Program-made: the position numbers and the translations under genes
The notes under the pieces: generated by a model
Databases searched by the model: none
The model's input: only the letters and a program-made list of their open reading frames with translations
Told to the model about the DNA's origin: nothing
NCBI GenBank assembly: GCA_002686195.1
Contig: NZAS01000074.1
Coordinates: 2,618 to 12,158 of the forward strand
Source of the DNA: Candidatus Pacearchaeota archaeon
GTDB lineage: Archaea; Nanoarchaeota; Nanoarchaeia; Pacearchaeales; GW2011-AR1
DNA length: 9,541 nucleotides
Direction of reading: 5' to 3'
Shown: positions 1 to 6,351 of the stretch, piece after piece
How the letters are laid out: every line of letters begins with the position of its first letter
Numbering within the stretch: the stretch's first letter is position 1

Positions 1-170
1 TATTTAAAAACAGACCAAATATAAAATGGGAAAAGCCAGTTCATGAACAAATAACGGGTTTTCAGACTTATTCACATTTACCTACAGAAAAACCATTTTG
101 TATGTTACATCATAAAACAATTGATAAACAAGAACAACAAAATCAAAAATATTCGGGAATTTTAAGATGA
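1..170 (+). CDS. Glycosyltransferase family 2-like protein, C-terminal end only (5' cut by window edge)
   Basis: The frame starting at base 3 is open to the TGA at 168-170 and gives the last 55 residues of a protein whose start lies outside the window. The tail carries NRPNIKWEKPVHEQITGF and later LHHKTIDKQEQQNQKY. The R-P-x-I-x-W/Y-x-x-x-V-H-E-x-I pattern followed by an H-x-K-x-x-x-K-Q-x-x-x-N-x-x-Y tail is typical of the C-terminus of family 2 (GT-A) glycosyltransferases of the WaaE/SunS type; this is motif recognition from memory. The nucleotide-binding DxD region is not in view. The stop overlaps the next start as ATGA, so the two genes are translationally linked. No neighbouring gene supplies the missing N-terminus. 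The donor and acceptor cannot be told. Confidence 0.7.
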   Translation, partial: FKNRPNIKWEKPVHEQITGFQTYSHLPTEKPFCMLHHKTIDKQEQQNQKYSGILR

Positions 171-1051
171 GAGCATTAGTTACGGGTGGTGTTGGGTTTG
201 TTGGTACTAACCTAGTAAAGAGATTATTAAAAGATGGCCATGAAGTAGTATCAGTAGATAATTATTCTACTGGTAAAAAAGAAAATCACCAAGAAGGTTG
301 TTTATATCATGACTATGATTTGTCAAGTTCACATACACTTGGGATTTATGTAGACCACGGTAGTTATCCAGTTTGGAGAGAGTTAGAATATGATGTGATA
401 TTTCATATTGGTGCTTTAGCAAGAATACAACCTTCATTAAAGAATCCACATAAAACAATATTTAATAATTTTATAAGTACTCTCAATATATTAGAATATG
501 CTAGACAAAATAATGTCAAAGTAGTATATGCTGGTTCAAGTACATTTCATCATGGGTTATATAGTAGTCCTTATGCGTGGTCAAAGTTTAGTGGTGAAGA
601 GTTATGTAAATTATATAGTAGTGTATATGATTTAAGTACTGCAATTTGTAGATTTTATAATGTTTATGGAGAATATCAATTGGAAGAGGGGACTTATGCA
701 ACGGTTTTAGGTATATTTGAGAAACAATATAGAGAAGATAAACCATTGACAATTACTGCAGATGGAGAGCAAAGACGAGATTTTACTCATATAGATGATA
801 TTGTTGATGGTTTGATTAAATGTTCAGAGCATAATTTTAAAGCTGAGTTTTTTGAATTAGGTCGTGGAGTAAATTTTTCAATTAATGAAGTTGCTGAGTT
901 ATTTGGTAAGGATTATCCGAGAGAATATATATCAGCTCGTAAGGGTGAATATGATGTAACTTTAGCAGATTATTCTAAAGCAAAATTGAAACTTGGTTGG
1001 GAACCTAGAGGTGATATAATTCATTATATAAAATCTATAGTAGGTAAGTAA
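167..1051 (+). CDS. NAD(P)-dependent nucleotide-sugar epimerase, extended SDR family
   Basis: A 294-residue soluble extended short-chain dehydrogenase/reductase. Seen directly: an N-terminal Rossmann motif TGGVGFVG (residues 6-13), acidic D31 at the end of beta-2 (suits NAD), the HIGALA segment near 80-85, a catalytic-type S-S-T at 124-126, Y136-A-W-S-K140 (YxxxK), R164-F-Y-N-V-Y-G, and RRDFTHIDD at 203-211, the nucleotide-sugar domain signature. The family interconverts or oxidises/reduces NDP-sugars. S-S-T rather than T-D-E at the active site argues for a GalE/WbpP-like 4-epimerase over a classical 4,6-dehydratase. It is somewhat shorter than the usual 310-340 residues. It starts at the ATG of an ATGA overlap with the preceding glycosyltransferase and ends in a TAATG overlap with the next gene. 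The exact substrate is unknown; it may feed the local glycosyltransferases or reduce an intermediate of the downstream pathway. Confidence 0.9.
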   Translation: MRALVTGGVGFVGTNLVKRLLKDGHEVVSVDNYSTGKKENHQEGCLYHDYDLSSSHTLGIYVDHGSYPVWRELEYDVIFHIGALARIQPSLKNPHKTIFNNFISTLNILEYARQNNVKVVYAGSSTFHHGLYSSPYAWSKFSGEELCKLYSSVYDLSTAICRFYNVYGEYQLEEGTYATVLGIFEKQYREDKPLTITADGEQRRDFTHIDDIVDGLIKCSEHNFKAEFFELGRGVNFSINEVAELFGKDYPREYISARKGEYDVTLADYSKAKLKLGWEPRGDIIHYIKSIVGK

Positions 1052-2043
1052 TGAAACTTGGGTTATTTTGGGATGAAGCGATAAATATAAGTTCTTATTA
1101 TGTTAAGGATTCTACAGGACATACATTTGATAATAAACCATATACTTATCATCATTCTATTTCACCACAATGTTATCCGTCAACTCATAATTTTACTTTT
1201 CTTTGGGGTGATGGGGTATTTTTACATCTAGCAGAATGGGATGAGTTACCAGATTATGATTTTGATGTTATATTTTATGCAAACGAAAGAAGTGGATTAG
1301 AGGATGAACACTACGATAGATATTGTGTTGGTAGGTTAAGGGATAAATATAAAAATGCCACCATAGTTGGTTACTTAAAAGAAGTTTACGTAAAGGAACA
1401 CAGATACGAAAACAGAATTAAGTTCTTGAATGAATGTGATTACATCCATGCTGAAGCTGCTGGTAGGATGAAAACCCTTGATGAGTTTCTAAAGATAGAA
1501 AGTTTAACTGATAAGAAAATAAATTTTACTAACCAACCAGTAAATACTGAGTATTTATTTGATAATTTTTATAGTGATGAGAAAGAGAACGGCATCTATG
1601 CTTATCTACCAGCTCCGATACATCGTAGGGGTAGAACTTATGAATTTGCTAATTACATTGGTGATAAACATAATTTACCAGTTAAATTTAAATCATTACA
1701 ACAAGGACAAAAGTTCGATTATTTATCACAGAGGGAATTCATTGAATTATGGACACCATCTTTATATCATTTTAACTTAGATCCTATTAATATTCATCCA
1801 GGTGGTCAATGTATGCAAGTAGCTTCAGTAGGTTCAATACACATCGGGGGTGTGAATGAATCACATGAAATATTGTATCCAGAAAGCGCTACTTGTGATG
1901 AGAAGATTTTAGAGGACTTGATGGATAAATATGTGGGTGATGAAAATGCTAAATTTAAAGCTATTGAATACGCTTGGAACAAAGTCAATGAACAGTTTAG
2001 TTTTAACAAAGTTAAGTTACAGATAGAGAAATTATATGGATAA
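1051..2043 (+). CDS. Putative GT-B-like glycosyltransferase, family not recognised
   Basis: A 330-residue soluble protein without signal peptide or membrane segment. I do not recognise it with certainty. The N-terminal half (LGLFWDEAINISSYY, then DFDVIFYANER at 70-80 and ATIVGYLKEVYV at 103-114) looks like alternating beta strands and loops of a Rossmann domain. The C-terminal half holds NIHPGGQCMQVASVGSIHIGG (247-267) followed by ESHEILYP, which resembles the donor-binding region of GT-B enzymes, where a list of equivalent sites is checked for the 'right place in the array' before a glycine-rich turn. The standard EX7E motif of family 4 enzymes is not obvious. Its position between a nucleotide-sugar epimerase and a sugar pathway supports a glycosyl-transfer role. 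It starts by TAATG overlap with the previous stop (one shared base), with AGG a few bases upstream. It could instead be a polysaccharide-modifying protein of another fold. Confidence 0.55.
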   Translation: MKLGLFWDEAINISSYYVKDSTGHTFDNKPYTYHHSISPQCYPSTHNFTFLWGDGVFLHLAEWDELPDYDFDVIFYANERSGLEDEHYDRYCVGRLRDKYKNATIVGYLKEVYVKEHRYENRIKFLNECDYIHAEAAGRMKTLDEFLKIESLTDKKINFTNQPVNTEYLFDNFYSDEKENGIYAYLPAPIHRRGRTYEFANYIGDKHNLPVKFKSLQQGQKFDYLSQREFIELWTPSLYHFNLDPINIHPGGQCMQVASVGSIHIGGVNESHEILYPESATCDEKILEDLMDKYVGDENAKFKAIEYAWNKVNEQFSFNKVKLQIEKLYG

Positions 2044-3196
2044 GATAAATTTAGTTAAAAACACTATTGACAATAAAGATATAGATAGGTTGATTGAATG
2101 GTTAAAGGGATATCCAAAATTAACTAAAGGTGAGTTAAATCTTAAATTTGAACAAAAGTTTGCTGACTGGATGGATAGGAAGTATGCAGTATTTTGTAAT
2201 TCAGGCTCATCAGCAAATCTACTTATGTTAAGTGCGTTAAATCAAAAGTTAGATTTCAACCTCAAGAGTGTCGTAGTTCCATCTGTTGCTTGGGCTACCG
2301 ATTTGGCACCAGTTATGGAGTTGGGTTTCAAACCGATATTATGTGACTCCAATAAGATAGATTTATCTGTTGATTTAGAACACTTGGAAAGAATATTCAT
2401 AGAGAAAAAACCATCTGCTTTACTTTTGGTATCCGTATTGGGTTTTTGTCCAAATATGAAAAAGATAACAGAGTTGTGTGATGAACATGGGGTTATTTTA
2501 TTAGAGGATACTTGTGAATCTTTGGGTAGTGAATTAAAGGGTAAGAAATTAGGTACATTTGGTGCCATGTCATCTTTTTCAACTTACTTTGGTCATCACA
2601 TTTCAACCATTGAGGGTGGTGTAGTAACAACAGATGATAAAGATTTATACGATATTTTGGTTTCAATCAGAAGTCACGGTTGGGGTAGAGATTGGGACAC
2701 TCAAAAACAAATTGACTATCAACAAGATTGGGATGTATCTGATTTTGATTCATTATATACTTTTTATTATTCAGGTTACAATCTAAGATCAACAGAAATA
2801 CAAGCTTTCTTAGGTATAAATCAAATAGATAAGTTAGATGATTGGGGTAAGAAAAGAGAAGAAAATTTGTTTAAGTATCAAGAGTTAATTAAGAATGATT
2901 ATTGGAAAGTTACATTTGATAAGGATGACTTCAATTCTAACTTTGCTTATCCTATAATACATCCAAACAGAGAAAATATAGTAAAGGCTTTAATTGATGG
3001 TGGAGTTGAAGCAAGACCAATGATTTGTGGCTCAATGGGGACACAACCATTTTATATAAAGAGATATGGTAGGTTGGAGTTACCTAATGTGACAGAGATA
3101 GATAAATATGGTTTTTATGTACCAAATCATCCTAAGTTAACTAAGGAAGAAATCAATTACATTTGTAATATAATAAATGAGGGTATAAATGGATAA
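2036..3196 (+). CDS. ColD-like PLP-dependent nucleotide-sugar 3-dehydratase (DegT/DnrJ/EryC1/StrS fold, active-site His)
   Basis: 386 residues, full length for the DegT/DnrJ/EryC1/StrS aminotransferase fold and close to ColD. Seen: CNSGSSANLLM (54-64) for PLP phosphate binding, VPSVAWATD (81-89), LLEDTCES (155-162) with D158 as the PLP pyridine-nitrogen Asp, SFSTYFGHHISTIEGG (180-195), and GYNLRSTEIQA (247-257). Ordinary sugar aminotransferases have a lysine where this protein has H188. That Lys-to-His change is the hallmark of GDP-4-keto-6-deoxymannose 3-dehydratase (ColD, His188) and of the E1 dehydrase in CDP-dideoxysugar pathways. I see no extra cysteine cluster for the 2Fe-2S centre of E1, so a ColD-type, glutamate-recycling reaction that removes the C3 hydroxyl is the better fit. 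The start at 2036 overlaps the previous stop by 8 bases. The NDP carrier (GDP, dTDP, CDP) cannot be read from the sequence. It is likely to be mislabelled 'aminotransferase' by automatic annotation. Confidence 0.88.
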   Translation: MDKINLVKNTIDNKDIDRLIEWLKGYPKLTKGELNLKFEQKFADWMDRKYAVFCNSGSSANLLMLSALNQKLDFNLKSVVVPSVAWATDLAPVMELGFKPILCDSNKIDLSVDLEHLERIFIEKKPSALLLVSVLGFCPNMKKITELCDEHGVILLEDTCESLGSELKGKKLGTFGAMSSFSTYFGHHISTIEGGVVTTDDKDLYDILVSIRSHGWGRDWDTQKQIDYQQDWDVSDFDSLYTFYYSGYNLRSTEIQAFLGINQIDKLDDWGKKREENLFKYQELIKNDYWKVTFDKDDFNSNFAYPIIHPNRENIVKALIDGGVEARPMICGSMGTQPFYIKRYGRLELPNVTEIDKYGFYVPNHPKLTKEEINYICNIINEGING

Positions 3197-3707
3197 GAGG
3201 TTTACAGATAGAAATATAGATAATTTTCAATTCAATGGTGTTTGGTTACACAAACCAAGTGCTTATCACGACCATCGAGGTTATTATTACACTATTCATG
3301 ATAGTCACACATTAGGTCAAGAAATTACATATGTAAAGGATAAATTAAGTTCGTCATCAAAAAATGTTCTTCGTGGCATACATGGGGATTATAAGACGAC
3401 TAAGTTAGTGACTTGTGTCCACGGTGAGGTTTATTGTGTTATTGTCGATAATAGAGAGGACTCGGATACATTTATAGAATGGTCTTGGACAATGTTAAGT
3501 CTTCATAACAGACATGTATTGGTATTACCACCTGGTGTTGGACTTAGTTACTTAATATTAAGTGAAAGTGCTAACATACTGTACAAATGGTCTTATGACG
3601 GTGATTATCCAGATATAGATGAACAATTTACTTTACGCTGGAATGATCCAGATTTAAATATCTTCTGGCCAATCAAAGAACCAATTTTACAGCCGAGAGA
3701 TATATGA
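3189..3707 (+). CDS. RmlC-like cupin, dTDP-4-keto-sugar 3,5-epimerase family
   Basis: 172 residues, close to the ~180 of RmlC. Family signatures in order: DHRGYYYTIHD (28-38), SSSKNVLRGIHGD (55-67) with R62 and catalytic-type H65, K72-L-V, GEVYCVIVD (79-87), LSLHNRHVLVLPPG (103-116), LSESANILYKW (124-134) with Y132, and RWNDPDLNIFWP (150-161) ending near PRD171. RmlC enzymes epimerise C3 and/or C5 of 4-keto-6-deoxy nucleotide sugars using a His base, a Lys and a Tyr acid, and all three have candidates here. Odd points: the loop between H65 and K72 is shorter than in RmlC, and the usual G-F-A-H-G-F motif reads G-V-G-L-S-Y, so that histidine is lost. The protein is probably a subgroup with another substrate or only one epimerised centre. 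GAGGG at 3179-3183, five bases before the ATG, supports the start. It sits between the 3-dehydratase and the transketolase halves, consistent with one pathway. Confidence 0.85.
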   Translation: MDKRFTDRNIDNFQFNGVWLHKPSAYHDHRGYYYTIHDSHTLGQEITYVKDKLSSSSKNVLRGIHGDYKTTKLVTCVHGEVYCVIVDNREDSDTFIEWSWTMLSLHNRHVLVLPPGVGLSYLILSESANILYKWSYDGDYPDIDEQFTLRWNDPDLNIFWPIKEPILQPRDI

Positions 3708-4453
3708 TATCAGTAAAAGAAATGAGAAGAATAATCGTTCAGGCTGCTTATACAGCAAAACATGGGCATATACCAAGTGCTTTGTCTATTGTTGAGATTA
3801 TAAGAAGTTATTATGATGTAGAAACTGAAGATGATGTTATGATTTTAAGTAAAGGTCATGGGTGTTTGGCTTTATATTCTTTATTGGTTATTCAAGGTTA
3901 TGTTGATGAAAAAGAATTGTTGACTTTTGGTAGAAAAGGTAGTAAATTAGGTGGACATCCAGATAGAAATAAAGTTGATAAAATTTATGCTTCGACTGGT
4001 TCACTTGGACATGGATTTCCGATTGCAGTTGGAACTGCTATGGCTAGAAAAATAATGAAGAAAGATGGGAAGGTATTTTGTGTGATTGGTGATGGGGAAG
4101 CTAATGAAGGTTCAATATGGGAATCTGTTTTGGTAGCGGTTAATAATAAGTTAGATAATTTAATTTGTGTATTTGACTGTAATAACTCACAAATAAGGTC
4201 TTTAGATCCAAAACTTACAACTGATATGTTTGAGTCGTTTGGGTGTGATGTAGTTGATGTGGATGGGCATAACATAAATTCGTTAGTCAAGGTGATGAAA
4301 TCAGATTATAGTGGAAAACCAAAAGTTATTTTAGCTAATACTATTAAAGGAAAAGGTATAAAGGAAATAGAAAACGATATATTTGCTTGGCATCATCGGG
4401 CACCAAATGAAGAAGAATATAATAGATTTTGTGAGGAAATTAATGAGAGCTGA
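3704..4453 (+). CDS. Transketolase-like enzyme, N-terminal (TPP-binding) subunit
   Basis: 249 residues forming only the pyrophosphate-binding half of a transketolase. Seen: KHGHIPSALSIVEII (19-33, the GHxxxxLS region), SKGHG (49-53), GGHPDR (83-88), STGSLGHGFPIAVG (97-110), the TPP motif GDGEANEG (129-136) closing with NN at 160-161, and WHHRAP (229-234). These keep the histidines that line the TPP and substrate channel. The C-terminal half is encoded by the next gene, so the pair should form a split, heterotetrameric enzyme. TPP transketolases move a two-carbon ketol unit between sugars. Split forms are common in bacteria and archaea, but lying between a nucleotide-sugar dehydratase/epimerase and an SDR suggests a role in making an unusual sugar rather than in the pentose phosphate pathway. 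It starts in an ATGA overlap with the preceding cupin gene and has only a weak GAGAG-type ribosome site. Confidence 0.9.
   Translation: MISVKEMRRIIVQAAYTAKHGHIPSALSIVEIIRSYYDVETEDDVMILSKGHGCLALYSLLVIQGYVDEKELLTFGRKGSKLGGHPDRNKVDKIYASTGSLGHGFPIAVGTAMARKIMKKDGKVFCVIGDGEANEGSIWESVLVAVNNKLDNLICVFDCNNSQIRSLDPKLTTDMFESFGCDVVDVDGHNINSLVKVMKSDYSGKPKVILANTIKGKGIKEIENDIFAWHHRAPNEEEYNRFCEEINES
4433..4436 (+). promoter_or_regulatory. Shine-Dalgarno site that fixes the start of the transketolase C-terminal subunit
   Basis: GAGG lies six bases before the ATG at 4443, inside the 3' end of the upstream transketolase gene. The open frame extends further upstream to an ATG at 4383, but those extra 20 residues have no transketolase similarity, and the protein from 4443 begins MRAEFAKLCLETVK, the usual beginning of the C-terminal half. 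The site therefore decides for 4443. The same GAGG spacing is found before other genes in the window (5306-5309, 6626-6629, 7498-7501). Confidence 0.75.
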
Positions 4454-5324
4454 ATTCGCTAAATTATGCCTTGAAACAGTTAAAACTGATTCTAAATCTA
4501 TAGTAATGGTTGGTGATATAAGTCATTTTCTTTTAAGAGAAACGGAAAAAGTAGCACCCGATAGGTTTTATAATATAGGTATATGTGAACAGACTATGGT
4601 TAGTATGGCAAGTGGGATGGCAATTGAAGGTATGAAACCTATCATCCACACTATTGCTCCGTTTCTTGTGGAGAGAGCTTTTGAACAGATAAAAAACGAT
4701 ATTGGATATCAAAACACAGAGGTAACAATTGTAACGGTTGGTGGGACTTATGATTATTCTGATTTAGGTTGTACACATCATTGTTATGGTGACATAGCCA
4801 TGATGAGATTGATTCCAAACATGCAGGTATTTGAACCATCAACACCAAAGGAATTAAGAGATTTATTTTTACAGACTTGGGGAAATGGGAATCCAAAATA
4901 TTTTAGATTATCTGCCCATACACATAGTCAAGATATAAATGTAAAAGCTGGAGAAGTAAATGTAATTCGAGGTTCAAGAGATGGTAGGTGGGTTTTTGTG
5001 ACGGGTCATTTATTAGATGATGTGTTAGATGATCTTAATTGCGGGGTTATTTATGTTTCTACTTTGCATAATATATCTAAAGATTCCGTTGAAAAATTAA
5101 GTGGGCTGTTTAATAAATCATTTACTAGTTTGGTTGATTTATATTCAGTAGAGAATCATTTTAAAATTGGTGGATTAGGTGATTTGGTAAGTGATGTATT
5201 TAATTTACCAGTGAAACGGATTGGTTTAGATAGAAAGTTTCTTACAAATTATGGACTTTATGAAGATTTGAGGGAAGAAAGTGGTGTGGATAGGAAAGGT
5301 ATTTTGAGGCAATTAAATGAATAA
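4443..5324 (+). CDS. Transketolase-like enzyme, C-terminal (pyrimidine-binding) subunit
   Basis: 293 residues from the ATG at 4443, chosen over an in-frame ATG at 4383 because of GAGG six bases upstream and because the family's N-terminus starts here. Seen: VMVGDIS (21-27), RFYNIGICEQTMVSMASGMA (41-60) with E49 as the glutamate that activates the TPP aminopyrimidine, and DLGCTHHCYGDIAMMRLIPNM (107-127), the usual loop before the first strand pair. A C-terminal regulatory-like domain follows from about 170. Odd: where transketolases normally have R-L-x-R (the second Arg binds substrate phosphate), this reads RLSAHTH (155-161), so that Arg is absent. This hints at a non-phosphorylated or nucleotide-linked partner; the alignment is from memory. 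The gene overlaps its N-terminal partner by 11 bases and the next gene by 8, suggesting translational coupling and fixed stoichiometry. Confidence 0.88.
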   Translation: MRAEFAKLCLETVKTDSKSIVMVGDISHFLLRETEKVAPDRFYNIGICEQTMVSMASGMAIEGMKPIIHTIAPFLVERAFEQIKNDIGYQNTEVTIVTVGGTYDYSDLGCTHHCYGDIAMMRLIPNMQVFEPSTPKELRDLFLQTWGNGNPKYFRLSAHTHSQDINVKAGEVNVIRGSRDGRWVFVTGHLLDDVLDDLNCGVIYVSTLHNISKDSVEKLSGLFNKSFTSLVDLYSVENHFKIGGLGDLVSDVFNLPVKRIGLDRKFLTNYGLYEDLREESGVDRKGILRQLNE

Positions 5325-6351
5325 ATATATTAAACAGATATCAGACAGAATATTTAAGAATTCCGAATTGTCTGATTTTAAAAATAGTACAGTATTGATA
5401 ACGGGTGCTAATGGATTAATTGGTGGATTTTTATCAGATTTTTTCGTATATTTGAATGATGAACATGATTTTGATTGTCGTTTAGTTTTAACAAGTCTTA
5501 GTGACAAACCAGAAAGATTGAAAGATATTTGGTATAGAAAAAGAAAAGATGTACAATATTATTCAAGAGATTTAACAAATGATAGTTGGTTTTTTGAAAA
5601 AATTGATTATTGTTTTTATTGCGCTGGATATGCTCAACCTGGAAAGTTTTTGTCTAATCCATTTAAGACATATTCACTTAATAGTGATTCTATGAGAAAT
5701 ACTTTAAATAGTGTTTTTAGTAATAATAAAAATGCAAAGGCATTGTTTTTAAGTAGTTCTGAGATTTATGCTTTAAATGATAATTCCGAATCACACAAAG
5801 AGGATGATGTTTTAGATGTATCTCTTAATCATAAACGAATTTCATATATTTTGGGTAAAATTGCCGGAGAGTGTAATGTTAATATAATGAGAGATTCTGG
5901 TTATAATGTTAAGTCTGCTAGAGTGTCGTTGTGTTATGGTCCTGGACATATGATGGATGATTCTCGTGTGATGAGTGATTTGACAAGAAAGGGAATTGAA
6001 AATGACACTATAGATTTATTTGATGATGGCTCTTCATTTAGAAAGTATCAACATATTTCAGATTGTTGTATAATGTTGATTAATATTTTACTTAATGGTA
6101 AAGAAGAAGTATACAATGTGGGTGGTAAAGAAGAGGTAACTATTTATGATATGGCAAAGATAATTGGTGATAGATTTGACAAAGAGGTGGTCAGGGGAGA
6201 GATTAATAATGAGGTTGCTTCATCAGCACCAAAGAAAGTTTCAATATCATTGAAAAGATATGAAAATGAATTTGGGCATTTTGATTTTACATCTTTTCAA
6301 GATGGTATGAAAAATTATTTAAATTGGTACGAAAATGAGATATTGTTTTGA
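5317..6351 (+). CDS. NAD-dependent extended SDR, UDP-xylose synthase/dehydratase-like
   Basis: 344 residues. Rossmann motif TGANGLIG (29-36) follows a ~20-residue N-terminal extension. Catalytic elements: LSSSEIYA (145-152), Y177-I-L-G-K181 (YxxxK) and RVSLCYGPGH (202-211). DDGSSFRKYQHISD (236-249) is the sugar-nucleotide domain signature. The Glu after the catalytic Ser (S148-E149) and the segment DDSRVMSDL (214-222) resemble UDP-glucuronate decarboxylases and GDP-mannose dehydratases more than GalE. However, the Y-G-P-R of UDP-xylose synthase reads Y-G-P-G, so the substrate probably differs. In context it may reduce the keto group left after the transketolase step (the role YerF plays in yersiniose formation) or act as an epimerase/dehydratase on the same intermediate; this is inference. 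GAGG at 5306-5309, seven bases before the ATG, supports the start. It overlaps the upstream gene by 8 bases and the downstream one by 17, the longest overlap here. Confidence 0.87.
   Translation: MNKYIKQISDRIFKNSELSDFKNSTVLITGANGLIGGFLSDFFVYLNDEHDFDCRLVLTSLSDKPERLKDIWYRKRKDVQYYSRDLTNDSWFFEKIDYCFYCAGYAQPGKFLSNPFKTYSLNSDSMRNTLNSVFSNNKNAKALFLSSSEIYALNDNSESHKEDDVLDVSLNHKRISYILGKIAGECNVNIMRDSGYNVKSARVSLCYGPGHMMDDSRVMSDLTRKGIENDTIDLFDDGSSFRKYQHISDCCIMLINILLNGKEEVYNVGGKEEVTIYDMAKIIGDRFDKEVVRGEINNEVASSAPKKVSISLKRYENEFGHFDFTSFQDGMKNYLNWYENEILF

Noticed and set aside
267..458. Minus-strand open frame of 63 codons inside the first SDR gene
   Set aside because: It lies wholly within a well-supported gene and shows no motif; it is a by-product of AT-rich coding on the other strand.
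1559..1780. Plus-strand open frame of 73 codons in another frame inside the GT-B-like gene
   Set aside because: No ribosome site and no motif; the overlapping long frame continues intact on both sides.
2242..2568. Minus-strand open frame of 108 codons inside the ColD-like gene
   Set aside because: It is the longest antisense frame, but the sense protein is full length with intact family motifs and the antisense product has no recognisable domain.
3184..3191. TATAAAT-like late-promoter sequence of T4-type phages near the cupin gene start
   Set aside because: It reads TATAAATG and lies within coding sequence; TATAAAT-like strings are expected by chance in such AT-rich DNA and also occur mid-gene (for example near 2815), so no promoter is claimed.
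2036..3196. Ordinary sugar aminotransferase giving an amino sugar for the deacetylase/ligase pair
   Set aside because: The PLP-binding lysine is replaced by H188, which removes the basis for an aminotransferase call.
3985..4896. Minus-strand open frames of 101 and 81 codons (3985-4290 and 4651-4896) inside the transketolase genes
   Set aside because: They mirror conserved sense motifs, have no ribosome site or neighbour logic, and occur where the sense strand is clearly coding.
3704..5324. Transketolase broken into two by a frameshift
   Set aside because: Each half starts with its own family-typical N-terminus, the second has a proper GAGG, and split transketolases with this exact boundary are common, so this is a genuine two-subunit enzyme.
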